A program made the position numbers and the translations under genes. The notes under the pieces are model-generated. The model was not told the origin of the DNA, did no database searches, and saw only the letters and a program-made list of their open reading frames with translations. A DNA stretch of 64,000 bases from Streptomyces sp. NBC_00249. Its GTDB lineage: Bacteria; Actinomycetota; Actinomycetes; Streptomycetales; Streptomycetaceae. The stretch is taken from positions 558,001-622,000 of the forward strand of contig NZ_JAPEMV010000004.1 of assembly GCF_026342355.1 (NCBI RefSeq), in the 5' to 3' direction. Below, piece after piece: positions 32,568 to 41,400 of the stretch. The stretch's first letter is position 1. Each line of letters starts with the position of its first letter.

Positions 32568-33665
32568 ATGGACTTCCACCCCACCGAGGAACAGGCCGCG
32601 GCGGCCGGTCTCGCCGCCCGGATCTTCCGCGACCTCGCCACCCACGAACGCCTCGCCGCGGCCGGCACCGGCAGCGACGCCGAGCTGTGGAAGGCCCTCA
32701 CCACCGCCGGACTGGCCGCCGCCGTCGAGGAGGTCGGGCTCCTCGGCCTGGTCCTGCTGCTGGAGGAGCAGGGCCGCACCACCGCGCAGGTCCCGTACGC
32801 CGCCACCTGCGCCTACGGCATCCTCCCCGTCGCCGCGCACGGCAGCGCCGAGCAGCGGGACCGGCTGCTGCCCCCGCTGGGCACCGGCGAGGCGGTGGCC
32901 ACCGGGGCCTTCCCGGCCCGCGGGCGGATCACCTCCACGCCCGACGGCCGCCTCACCGGGACGGCCCCCGCCGTGCCCTGGCTGCGCGACGCCACGCACG
33001 TGCTGGTCCCGGACGCCGCCCGGACGCTGTGGCTGGTCCGCACGGACGCGCCCGGCGTGGTCACGGAGACGGTCGAGACCACCGCCCCGTGGTCGGCCGG
33101 CCGGCTGACCCTGACCGCCGCTCCGGCCGAGCGGCTCGGCGCCGAGGGGGCGTACGAGGCCACCCTCTCCGCCGCCCGCACCGCCTTCGCCGGTCTCCAG
33201 GCGGGCGTCTGCGCGGGCTCCCTGGCCCGGGCCGTCGAGTACACCTCCACGCGCGAGCAGTTCGGCCGGCCGCTGTCCACGAACCAGGGCGTCATGCTGC
33301 GCGCGGCCGACGCGTACATGGACACCGAGGCGATCCGGGTCACCGCCTACGAGGCCGCCTGGCGCATCGATCAGGGGCTCCCGGCGGCCGAGCACGCACT
33401 CACGGCGGCCTGGTGGGCCTCGGAGGCGGGCAAACGGGTCGTGCACACCGGCCAGCACCTGCACGGCGGCATGGGCGCCGACCTCGACCACCCCGTCCAC
33501 CGGCACTTCCTGTGGGGCCGCCAGCTGGACGCCTACCTGGGCTGCGGCAGCGAGCTGCTGTCCGAACTGGGCGCGTCGATCACAGAGATCACAGAGATCA
33601 CCGACGTCACAGGGATCACCGACGTCACAGGGATCACCGGGATCGCCGAGGGGGAACACGCATGA
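32568..33665 (+). CDS. acyl-CoA dehydrogenase-like subunit (ChsE1/FadE28-like)
   Basis: 365 residues from ATG 32568, with AGGAGG upstream in the end of the preceding gene. It is shorter and more diverged than the first dehydrogenase; REQFGRPLSTNQGVMLRAADAYM and HTGQHLHGGMGADLDHPVHRH mark the C-terminal FAD and dimer region. It is the probable second subunit of a heteromeric enzyme. The extreme C-terminus is odd: a tandem peptide, ITEITEITDVTGITDVTGITG, encoded by a DNA repeat. The stop overlaps the next ATG. Confidence 0.86.
   Translation: MDFHPTEEQAAAAGLAARIFRDLATHERLAAAGTGSDAELWKALTTAGLAAAVEEVGLLGLVLLLEEQGRTTAQVPYAATCAYGILPVAAHGSAEQRDRLLPPLGTGEAVATGAFPARGRITSTPDGRLTGTAPAVPWLRDATHVLVPDAARTLWLVRTDAPGVVTETVETTAPWSAGRLTLTAAPAERLGAEGAYEATLSAARTAFAGLQAGVCAGSLARAVEYTSTREQFGRPLSTNQGVMLRAADAYMDTEAIRVTAYEAAWRIDQGLPAAEHALTAAWWASEAGKRVVHTGQHLHGGMGADLDHPVHRHFLWGRQLDAYLGCGSELLSELGASITEITEITDVTGITDVTGITGIAEGEHA
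33579..33647 (+). repeat. in-frame 9/18-base tandem repeat
   Basis: Begins with ATCACAGAG twice and continues with two exact 18-base units ATCACCGACGTCACAGGG, then decays. All units are multiples of three, so copy-number change keeps the dehydrogenase reading frame. Confidence 0.9.
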
Positions 33666-34051
33666 ACGTCGGCGACGCGCTGCCGCCGCTGGAGATCCCG
33701 GTCACCCGCACCCTGATCGTCGCGGGCGCCATCGCCTCCCGCGACTACCAGGACGTGCACCACGACGCGGAGACCGCCCGCGAGAAGGGCTCCCCGGACA
33801 TCTTCATGAACATCCTGACGACGAACGGCCTGGTCGGCCGGTACATCACCGACCACCTCGGTCCGGACGCCGTCCTGCGCAAGGTGGCCATCCGCCTCGG
33901 CGCCCCCAACTACCCGGGCGACACGATGACCCTGACGGGCACCGTCACCGCCCTCGACGGGGACACCTCCGAGATCCGGGTCGTCGGTGCCAACGGCATC
34001 GGCCACCACGTCACGGGCACCGTGACCGTCACGCTGGGAGCCGGGTCATGA
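33662..34051 (+). CDS. MaoC-like enoyl-CoA hydratase subunit (ChsH1-like)
   Basis: 129 residues from ATG 33662, overlapping the dehydrogenase stop as ATGA. A single hot-dog domain contains SRDYQDVHHD near 27-36, with the Asp and His of the R-hydratase catalytic pair. It should supply the active site in a heteromer with the MaoC-DUF35 protein encoded two genes upstream. The stop overlaps the start of the thiolase gene, so all five genes are translationally linked. Confidence 0.9.
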   Translation: MNVGDALPPLEIPVTRTLIVAGAIASRDYQDVHHDAETAREKGSPDIFMNILTTNGLVGRYITDHLGPDAVLRKVAIRLGAPNYPGDTMTLTGTVTALDGDTSEIRVVGANGIGHHVTGTVTVTLGAGS

Positions 34052-35214
34052 GCGTGCGCCTGCGTGACGAGCTGGGCGGCCGGGCCGCCATCGCCGGTAT
34101 CGGCGCGACCGAGTTCTCCAAGGACTCCGGTCGCAGTGAGCTCAAGCTCGCCGTCGAGGCGGTGCACGCCGCGCTCGACGACGCCGGGCTCACCCCGGGC
34201 GACGTCGACGGCATGGTCACCTTCACGATGGACACCAGCCCCGAGATCACCGTCGCCCAGGCGGCGGGCATCGGGGAGCTCTCCTTCTTCTCCCGCATCC
34301 ACTACGGAGGCGGCGCGGCCTGCGCCACCGTTCAGCAGGCCGCACTCGCCGTCGCCACCGGGGTGGCCGAGGTCGTGGTCTGCTACCGGGCCTTCAACGA
34401 GCGCTCCGGCCGGCGTTTCGGCTCCGGTGTCCAGCAGCGCGAACCCTCGGCGGAGGGCGCGGCGCTCGGCTGGTCGCTGCCCTGGGGCCTGCTCACCCCG
34501 GCCTCCTGGGTGGCGATGGCCGCCCAGCGCTACCTGCACACCTACAACCTGACCCCCGAGGCCTTCGGGCACGTCGCGGTCACCGGCCGCAGGTACGCCG
34601 CGAACAACCCGGCCGCGTACTTCCACGGCAAGCCGATCACCCTCGCCGACCACGCCGCCTCCCGCTGGATCGTGGAGCCGCTGCGGCTGCTGGACTGCTG
34701 CCAGGAGACGGACGGCGGCCAGGCCCTCGTCGTCACCACCACCGAACGGGCCCGGGACCTGCGGCAGAGGCCCGCCGTCGTCACGGCGGCCGCGCAGGGC
34801 GCCGGCCGCCGCCAGGAGGCGATGACCTCCTTCTATCGCGACGACCTCACCGGGCTCCCCGAGATGGACGTGGTCGCCCGCCAGCTCTGGCGGACCAGCG
34901 GGCTGCGGCCCTCGGACATCGACGTCGGCATCCTCTACGACCACTTCACGCCCTTCGTCCTCATGCAGCTGGAGGAGTTCGGCTTCTGCGGCCCGGGCGA
35001 GGCGGCCGCGTTCGTGGCGGCCGGCGGGCTCCCGATCAACACCCACGGCGGCCAGCTCGGCGAGGCCTACCTGCACGGCATGAACGGGATCGCCGAAGCC
35101 GTCCGCCAGCTGCGCGGCACCTCCGTCAACCAGGTGGCGGACGCCGCCCACGTCCTGGTCACGGCCGGTACGGGGGTGCCGACGTCCGGTCTGGTCCTCG
35201 GCGCCGACGGCTGA
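34048..35214 (+). CDS. ltp2: thiolase-superfamily aldolase (Ltp2-like)
   Basis: 388 residues. A lipid-transfer-protein type thiolase: AAIAGIGATEFSKDSGRSE at the start, HYGGGAACATVQQAALAVATG near 91-111 and THGGQLGEAYLHGMNGI near the end. Ltp2 enzymes perform a retro-aldol cleavage that frees propionyl-CoA and a 17-keto steroid, and they need the DUF35 part of ChsH2. ATG 34048 overlaps the MaoC stop as ATGA. It is the last gene of the operon. Other SCP-x-like thiolases share these motifs, so the assignment depends on context. Confidence 0.87.
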   Translation: MSVRLRDELGGRAAIAGIGATEFSKDSGRSELKLAVEAVHAALDDAGLTPGDVDGMVTFTMDTSPEITVAQAAGIGELSFFSRIHYGGGAACATVQQAALAVATGVAEVVVCYRAFNERSGRRFGSGVQQREPSAEGAALGWSLPWGLLTPASWVAMAAQRYLHTYNLTPEAFGHVAVTGRRYAANNPAAYFHGKPITLADHAASRWIVEPLRLLDCCQETDGGQALVVTTTERARDLRQRPAVVTAAAQGAGRRQEAMTSFYRDDLTGLPEMDVVARQLWRTSGLRPSDIDVGILYDHFTPFVLMQLEEFGFCGPGEAAAFVAAGGLPINTHGGQLGEAYLHGMNGIAEAVRQLRGTSVNQVADAAHVLVTAGTGVPTSGLVLGADG

Positions 35215-35348
35215 GCCCCGGGCCCCTGGGCCCGCACCTCCTCCACCTGGAGGAGGTGCGGCGGGGCCCGGCCGTACAACCTGAGACGGATCCGGCTTCG
35301 GCACCTGCGGCCGATTCCAGGGGCGCCGTGCGCTTCTAGCGTGGACCC

Positions 35349-35882
35349 ATGACCACGCCTGTGTGCACGCTCGCCTCGAACCCGACGCCGTACCCGTCGT
35401 TCTCGGCGTACGTCCGGACCCGCGGCACGGTCCTGATGCGTACCGCGCGTTCACTCACCGCCAACCCCTGCGATGCCGAGGACCTGCTCCAGACGGCCCT
35501 CGCCAAGACCTACGTCGCCTGGGACCGCATCGAGGACCACCGGGCCCTGGACGGCTATGTCCGGCGGGCCCTGGTCAACACCCGGACCTCGCAGTGGCGC
35601 AAGCGCAAGGTCGACGAGTTCGTCTGCGACGAGCTCCCGGAGGCCGAGGCGCCGTCGGCCGCCGACCCCGCCGAGGCGCAGGCCCTGCGGGACGCCATGT
35701 GGCGCGCGGTGACCCGGCTGCCGGACCGGCAGCGGGCGATGGTCGTCCTGCGCTACTACGAGGACCTGAGCGAGGCGCAGACGGCGGAACTGCTCGGGGT
35801 GTCCGTCGGCACCGTCAAGAGCGCGGTCTCCCGGGCGCTGGTCAAGCTGCGCGAGGATCCCGAACTCACCCCGGTCCGCTGA
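35349..35882 (+). CDS. ECF sigma factor, SigE-family (SigM-like)
   Basis: 177 residues. Region 2 is at about 20-85 (GDVSxx core replaced by CDAEDLLQTALAKTYVAWDRI) and region 4 at about 115-170 (LPDRQRAMVVLRYYEDLSEAQTAELLGVSVGTVKSAVSRA). These small ECF proteins of the actinobacterial SigE family often lack an adjacent anti-sigma gene, as here. ATG 35349. The stop merges into GAGGCGAGGC repeats. It is 134 bases after the thiolase gene and probably has its own promoter. Confidence 0.92.
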   Translation: MTTPVCTLASNPTPYPSFSAYVRTRGTVLMRTARSLTANPCDAEDLLQTALAKTYVAWDRIEDHRALDGYVRRALVNTRTSQWRKRKVDEFVCDELPEAEAPSAADPAEAQALRDAMWRAVTRLPDRQRAMVVLRYYEDLSEAQTAELLGVSVGTVKSAVSRALVKLREDPELTPVR

Positions 35883-35901
35883 GGCGAGGCAGTCGCTAGA
35901 C

Positions 35902-35934
35902 AGAGGCGAGGCAGAGGCGAGGCAGAGGCGAAGG
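35902..35934. repeat. 11-base tandem repeat AGAGGCGAGGC
   Basis: Two exact units at 35902-35923 and a third, altered unit. Related GAGGCGAGGC sequence also covers the sigma gene stop at 35881-35890. Confidence 0.85.
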
Positions 35935-35948
35935 CTGATCCGGCCGAT

Positions 35949-35962
35949 GTTTCACGTGAAAC
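35949..35962. other. parS site, intergenic
   Basis: Exact GTTTCACGTGAAAC between the ECF sigma gene and the acyl-CoA ligase gene. Confidence 0.94.
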
Positions 35963-36001
35963 ATCGCCCGACACACCCGACACGCCCGGCCCATCCGACG
36001 T

Positions 36002-36015
36002 GTTTCACGTGAAAC
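36002..36015. other. parS site, intergenic
   Basis: Exact GTTTCACGTGAAAC. Its centre is 53 bases from the previous site, close to five helical turns, so two ParB dimers would lie on the same face. Confidence 0.94.
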
Positions 36016-36155
36016 ATCGGCCGGGACGCGGTACCGAACAGTGATCGGACCGGCTGTTTTGTACTCCCGGGTAGTGACATGCCGACCGGTACGTGCGCAG
36101 AATCGGCAGCATCCGACAGCCGCCGCAGCGCCGCAGCGCTCACCGGGAGGACGCT

Positions 36156-37805
36156 TTGCTGAGCACCATGCAGGACGTACCGCTCCTCGTCACCCGCATA
36201 CTCCAGCACGGGATGACGATCCACGGAAAGTCCCAGGTCACGACCTGGACCGGGGAGGCCGAGCCGCACCGCCGCAGCTTCGCCGAGATCGGTACCCGCG
36301 CCACGCGCCTCGCCAACGCCCTGCGTGACGAGCTCGGGGTCCAGCAGGACGACCGGGTCGCGACCCTCATGTGGAACAACGCCGAGCACGTGGAGGCGTA
36401 CTTCGCGATCCCGTCCATGGGCGCGGTCCTGCACACGCTGAACCTGCGTCTGCCTCCCGAGCAGCTGGTCTTCATCGTCAACCACGCCGCGGACCGGGTC
36501 GTCCTGGTCAACGGAACCCTGCTGCCGCTCCTCGCACCGCTGCTGCCGCACCTGTCGACCATCGAGCACGTCGTGGTCTCGGGCATCGGCGACCGCTCCG
36601 TCCTCGACGGGCTCGGCGTGCGCGTGCACGAGTACGAGGAGCTCCTCGCCGGCCGCTCGGACCACTACGACTGGCCCGAGCTGGACGAGCGCCAGGCCGC
36701 GGCCATGTGCTACACCTCCGGCACCACCGGGGACCCCAAGGGCGTCATCTACTCCCACCGGTCGATCTACCTGCACTCCATGCAGGTCAACATGGCCGAG
36801 TCGATGGGCCTGACCGGCAAGGACACCAGCCTCGTCGTGGTTCCCCAGTTCCACGTGAACGCCTGGGGCCTGCCGCACGCCACCTTCATGACCGGCATCA
36901 ACATGCTGATGCCGGACCGCTTCCTCCAGCCCGCCCCGCTCGCCGAGATGATCGAGCGGGAGAAGCCCACGCACGCCGCGGCCGTCCCCACCATCTGGCA
37001 GGGGCTGCTCGCCGAGGTCACCGCCAACCCGCGCGACCTGAGCTCGATGAAGCAGGTGACCATCGGCGGTGCGGCGTGCCCGCCCTCGCTGATGGAGGCC
37101 TACGACAAGCTCGGCGTCCGGCTCTGTCACGCCTGGGGCATGACGGAGACCTCCCCGCTGGGCACCATGGCGCACCCGCCGGCCGGGCTGAGCGCCGACG
37201 AGGAGTGGCCGTACCGCATCACGCAGGGTCGTTTCCCGGCGGGCGTCGAGGCCCGTCTCGTCGGTCCCGGCGGCGATCACCTGCCGTGGGACGGTGAGTC
37301 CGCGGGAGAGCTGGAGGTACGCGGCAACTGGATCGCGAACGCCTACTACGGGGGTGCCTCCGGCGAACCCTCCCGCCCCGAGGACAAGTTCAGCGCGGAC
37401 GGCTGGCTCAAGACCGGTGACGTCGGCGTGATCAGCTCCGACGGCTATCTCACGCTGACCGACCGGGCCAAGGACGTCATCAAGTCCGGCGGTGAGTGGA
37501 TCTCCAGTGTCGAGCTGGAGAACGCGCTGATGGCCCATCCCGAGGTCGCCGAGGCGGCGGTCGTGGCCGTCCCCGACGAGAAGTGGGGCGAGCGTCCGCT
37601 GGCCACCGTCGTCCTGCGGGAGGGCGCCACCGTGGACTACGTGGGCCTGCGTGCCTTCCTGGGCCAGTCGATCGCCAAGTGGCAGCTGCCGGAGCGCTGG
37701 ACGGTCGTCCAGGCGGTCCCGAAGACCAGCGTGGGCAAGTTCGACAAGAAGGTGATCCGCAAGCAGTACGCCGACGGGGACCTGGACGTCACCAAGCTGG
37801 ACTGA
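36156..37805 (+). CDS. acyl-CoA synthetase (AMP-forming ligase)
   Basis: 549 residues from TTG 36156, chosen because GGGAGG ends five bases upstream; ATG 36168 is an alternative. ATP-binding P-loop YTSGTTGDPKGVIYSH lies near 187-202, the family motif FHVNAWGLP near 232, the A8 region DGWLKTGDVGVIS, and the catalytic Lys in TSVGKFDKKVIRKQ near the end. It activates a medium- or long-chain fatty acid, or a similar carboxylate, as its CoA thioester. It lies downstream of the steroid-type operon and may feed it, but a separate role in fatty-acid use is as likely. Confidence 0.9.
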   Translation: MLSTMQDVPLLVTRILQHGMTIHGKSQVTTWTGEAEPHRRSFAEIGTRATRLANALRDELGVQQDDRVATLMWNNAEHVEAYFAIPSMGAVLHTLNLRLPPEQLVFIVNHAADRVVLVNGTLLPLLAPLLPHLSTIEHVVVSGIGDRSVLDGLGVRVHEYEELLAGRSDHYDWPELDERQAAAMCYTSGTTGDPKGVIYSHRSIYLHSMQVNMAESMGLTGKDTSLVVVPQFHVNAWGLPHATFMTGINMLMPDRFLQPAPLAEMIEREKPTHAAAVPTIWQGLLAEVTANPRDLSSMKQVTIGGAACPPSLMEAYDKLGVRLCHAWGMTETSPLGTMAHPPAGLSADEEWPYRITQGRFPAGVEARLVGPGGDHLPWDGESAGELEVRGNWIANAYYGGASGEPSRPEDKFSADGWLKTGDVGVISSDGYLTLTDRAKDVIKSGGEWISSVELENALMAHPEVAEAAVVAVPDEKWGERPLATVVLREGATVDYVGLRAFLGQSIAKWQLPERWTVVQAVPKTSVGKFDKKVIRKQYADGDLDVTKLD

Positions 37806-37850
37806 CCAGGGGCCGGACCGGCCCCGCCCGCCCGGCGGGGTCCGACGGTC

Positions 37851-38429
37851 TCAGCCCTTCGTGAGCCATGGCCGCAGCAGCTTGCTGACGGCGGGCATGG
37901 CCACGTAGGTCATCAGGGTGCTGAAGACGACGGCGAAGGCGGCCGTGCGCAGCACGAAGTTCAGGTCCACCAGGAACGGCCCCAGCACCGCGTTGCCGAC
38001 GAGGGAGATCGGGAAGATGGCCAGCCCGGAGCTGATCACCATCTTCCACCGGGGCGGTGCGGGCCGGGTCGTACCCGGCTTGGCGAACCAGGTCTCCATG
38101 CCGTGCAGTTCGCGCCGGGCTATCTCGGTGTGGTGGTGGCCCTCGCAGCTGGCGAACCAGCGGGCCCGCTCCGGCGAGTCCTGCCACCGTTGGAAGGCCG
38201 CCTGGTCGCGGAAGCGGTGCACCAGGAACCACGGGGCGCCCTCGGCCGCCGGGCGGAACAGCCCGTAGCCCAGGTGGTCCGGGAAGCCCGCGGCGGTCTC
38301 CAGGATCCCGCGTGCCCACGTCTCGAAGGCGGCCTCGTACCCGGGCTCCACCTGCCGCGCGATGAGCAGGCTCACCTCCCCGTTGTCGTCGGGGACGGTG
38401 TGCTCGGTCGTATCGGTGGTGATGGCCAT
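37851..38429 (-). CDS. membrane protein with N-terminal monooxygenase-like (ABM) domain
   Basis: 192 residues from ATG 38429. Residues 15-110 form an antibiotic-biosynthesis-monooxygenase-type ferredoxin-like domain (SLLIARQVEPGYEAAFETWARG, then FLVHRFRDQAAFQRW). Two or three hydrophobic segments follow in about 125-185. Proteins of this composition are common and uncharacterised; the soluble domain may bind a hydrophobic ligand or heme. The longer in-frame version begins inside the hybrid kinase gene's 3' end and is rejected. Stop is 45 bases from the convergent ligase stop. Confidence 0.82.
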   Translation of the reverse strand: MAITTDTTEHTVPDDNGEVSLLIARQVEPGYEAAFETWARGILETAAGFPDHLGYGLFRPAAEGAPWFLVHRFRDQAAFQRWQDSPERARWFASCEGHHHTEIARRELHGMETWFAKPGTTRPAPPRWKMVISSGLAIFPISLVGNAVLGPFLVDLNFVLRTAAFAVVFSTLMTYVAMPAVSKLLRPWLTKG

Positions 38430-38442
38430 CGGCCCAGGATGA

Positions 38443-41400
38443 CTAGTTGGTGCCGATCTTGGCCAGCAGGTCCACGATGCGGCCCTGGACATCGGCGGTG
38501 GTGGCCCGTTCCGCGAGGAAGAGCACGCTCTCGCCCGACGCCAGCCCGGGCAGGTCGCCCGGCTCGATCCCGGCCGTGGTGTAGACGACCAGCGGGGTGC
38601 GGTTCAGCTGCCCGTTGGCGCGCAGCCAGTCCACGATCCCGGCCCGTCGGCGCCGGACCTGCATGAGGTCCATGACCACCAGGTTGGGCCGCATCCGGGT
38701 CGCCAGTTCCACGGCGTCGGTGTCGGCGCCCGCCCGGGCGACCTGGAGTCCGCGCCGTTCCAGAGCGGCCGTCAGGGCCGTCGCGATCTCCTCGTGCTCC
38801 TCGATCAGCAGCACCCGGGAGGGGTGCTGCTCGCTGTCGCGGGGCGCGAGCGCCTTGAGCAGCACGGCCGGATCGGCCCCGTACGCCGCCTCGCGCGTGG
38901 CGTGGCCCAGCCCGGCCGTCACCAGTACGGGGACCTCGGCGGCCACCGCGGCCTGGCGCAGGGACTGCAGGGCGGTCCGGGTGATCGGTCCGGTCAGCGG
39001 GTCGACGAACAGCGCGGCGGGGAAGGCCGCGATCTGCGCGTCCACCTCCTCGCGGGAGTGCACGATCACCGGGCGGTAGCCGCGGTCGCTCAGGGCCTGC
39101 TGCGTCTGCGCGTCGGGCGCGGGCCACACCAGCAGCCGGCGCGGGTTGTCCAGCGGCTCGGGCGGCAGCTCGTCGTCCACGGGGGCCGGTACGGGCCGGT
39201 TGACCACCTCGACGGCCCCGCCGGGACCGTCCAGCGGCTCGGGGCCCTCGGCGGCGCCCGCCTCGGGTGCTCCTATGGCGAACGCCCGGCCCTGGGGGGC
39301 CGGTTCGGACAGCCTGCGCCGACGGCCCGAGCCGCTGGTGCCCGCGGCGCCGGGGTCCACGGAGATGCCCTGGCCCAGGGTGCCGAGCGCGCGCACGCTG
39401 ATCGGCTGCCCCGCCGCCGGGACGTCCCCGGGCTGCCGGGCGCCGGGCAGGGCGACGGCCTGCCCCGCCCCGTCGGTGTCCTCGGGCGCGGTCCGGGCAC
39501 CCGGTACGGGCCAGGCGGGGGTCGCGGGCAGCGCACGGCGCCGCCCGGTCGGGTGTGCGGGGTCCTCGGCGGCGGCGGGTTCGGCGTTCGCCTGCGGTTC
39601 GGTGTCGGCGGGGGCCGTGCCCGCGGGGGCGCCGAGCACGCGGCGGCCGCGACGCCCGCCCTGGGCGTCGGAGTCGCCCGCGGTGCCGGACGCGGGGACC
39701 GGGCCGGCCATGGCGTGGGCCTGCGGGGGCGCGGCCGGGGTCGGCCCGGCGGGCAGCGCGAAGCCGCCTTCGGGGGCGATGGGGCGGGGCGCGGCGGGAG
39801 CCGTGAGACCGGCCGCCGGTACGGGTCCGCCGCTCTGCGCGGGCGGCCCCGCCGGACCCAGGGCGCGGCGGCGTCCGGCCGGGTGCTCGGTCACCGGGAC
39901 CGGGGGCACCGCCGGTACGGGAGGGAGCGCCGGCATGGCGGTCCCCTGCGGGGGCACGGGCCGCCCGGCTTCCGGCCGGCCGGGATCGGCGCTGTCGTCG
40001 CCGTCACGGCCCCTGCGCCGCCCGGTGCCGAGCCCCGCCGGGTTCACCGGGGACTGCGCGAGCTCCGGACCGCCCTGGCCCGGGCCGTCGGTGCTGCCGT
40101 CCGCGCGGCGCCGCCCGGACGGCAGCGCCAGCGCGCCCCCGCCCTCGCGGGCCTCGGGGGCCTTGGCCGGGCCGGTCTCGTCCTCCAGGAAGGCGTCCAC
40201 CCCGCGCCGGCCCCGCCGGCCGCCGGACACCGTCGCCGGGGCGCCGTTGCCCTGAGCGCCGCCCGCCGTGGTGTCCGCGTCGGGTTCCTGCGCGGGCTCC
40301 GGCAGCGTCACCGTCCCGGCTCCCGAGCCCAGCGGCAGCTCCAGTACGTACGCACCGCCGGGCGCGCCCGGTACCTCCACCGTCTGCAGCACGCCGCCGT
40401 GCGCGGCGACGACGCCCCGCACGATCGGCTCGTGCACCGGGTTGCCGCCCTCGTAGGGGCCGCGCACCTCGATGCGTACGACGTCGCCGCGCTGCGCCGC
40501 GGCCACCACGACGGTGGAGTCGCCGTAGCCGCTGCCCTGTGCGGTCTTGCCGGTGGCGTCGACCCCGGCGACGTCCGCGACCAGGTGCGCGAGGGCGGTC
40601 GAGATGCGCTCCGCGTCCACCTCGGCCTCGATGGTCGGGGCGTGCACGGCGAACTGGACCCGGCCGGGTCCGATCAGTTCGACGGCGCCGTCGATGCCGG
40701 TCGCGACGACCGTGTTGATCAGGACGTTCTTCTTCTTGAGCTTGTCGCCGCCCGCGTCGAGGCGCTGGAAGCCGAGGACGTTGTCCACCAGGGTGGTCAT
40801 CCGCGAGTATCCGGCGGCCAGATGGTGCAGCAGCTGGTTGGCCTCGGGCCACAGCTGTCCCGCGTCGTCGGCGGCCAGGGTGGCCAGTTCCCCGCGCAGT
40901 TCCTCCAGGGGGCCGCGCAGGGAGTCGCCGAGGACCGCGAGCAGCTGGGCGTGGCGCGCGGCGAGGGCGTCGAAGGGGCGCCGGTCGGTGAAGGTCATCA
41001 CCGCGCCGACGAGCACCTCCCCGTCCCGTACGGGCGAGGTGGTGAGGTCGACGGCGACCGGCTGGCCGGCCTTGTTCCACAGCACCTGGCCGCGGACCCG
41101 GTGCTTGCGGCCGCTGCGCAGGGTGTCGGCGAGCGGGGACTCGTCGAAGGGGAAGGGGGAGCCGTCGGCGCGCGAGTGCTGGATCAGGCCGTGCAGTTCG
41201 CGGTTGCCGAGGTCGGTGGCGCGGTATCCGAGGATCTGCGCGGCGGCCGGGTTGACGAGGACGACCCGGCCGTCGGTGTCCGTGCCCACGACGCCCTCGG
41301 CGGCGGCGCGCAGGATCATCTCCGTCTGCCGTTGGGAGCGGGCCAGCTCGGCCTCGGTGTCCACGGTCTCGGAGAGGTCGCGCACGACGAGCATCAGCAG

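Noticed and set aside
36847..36860. Possible extra parS: GTTCCACGTGAAC in the acyl-CoA ligase gene
   Set aside because: It lacks a base and has a changed arm, and the bases encode the conserved FHVNAWG motif of acyl-CoA ligases, so the resemblance comes from protein conservation.
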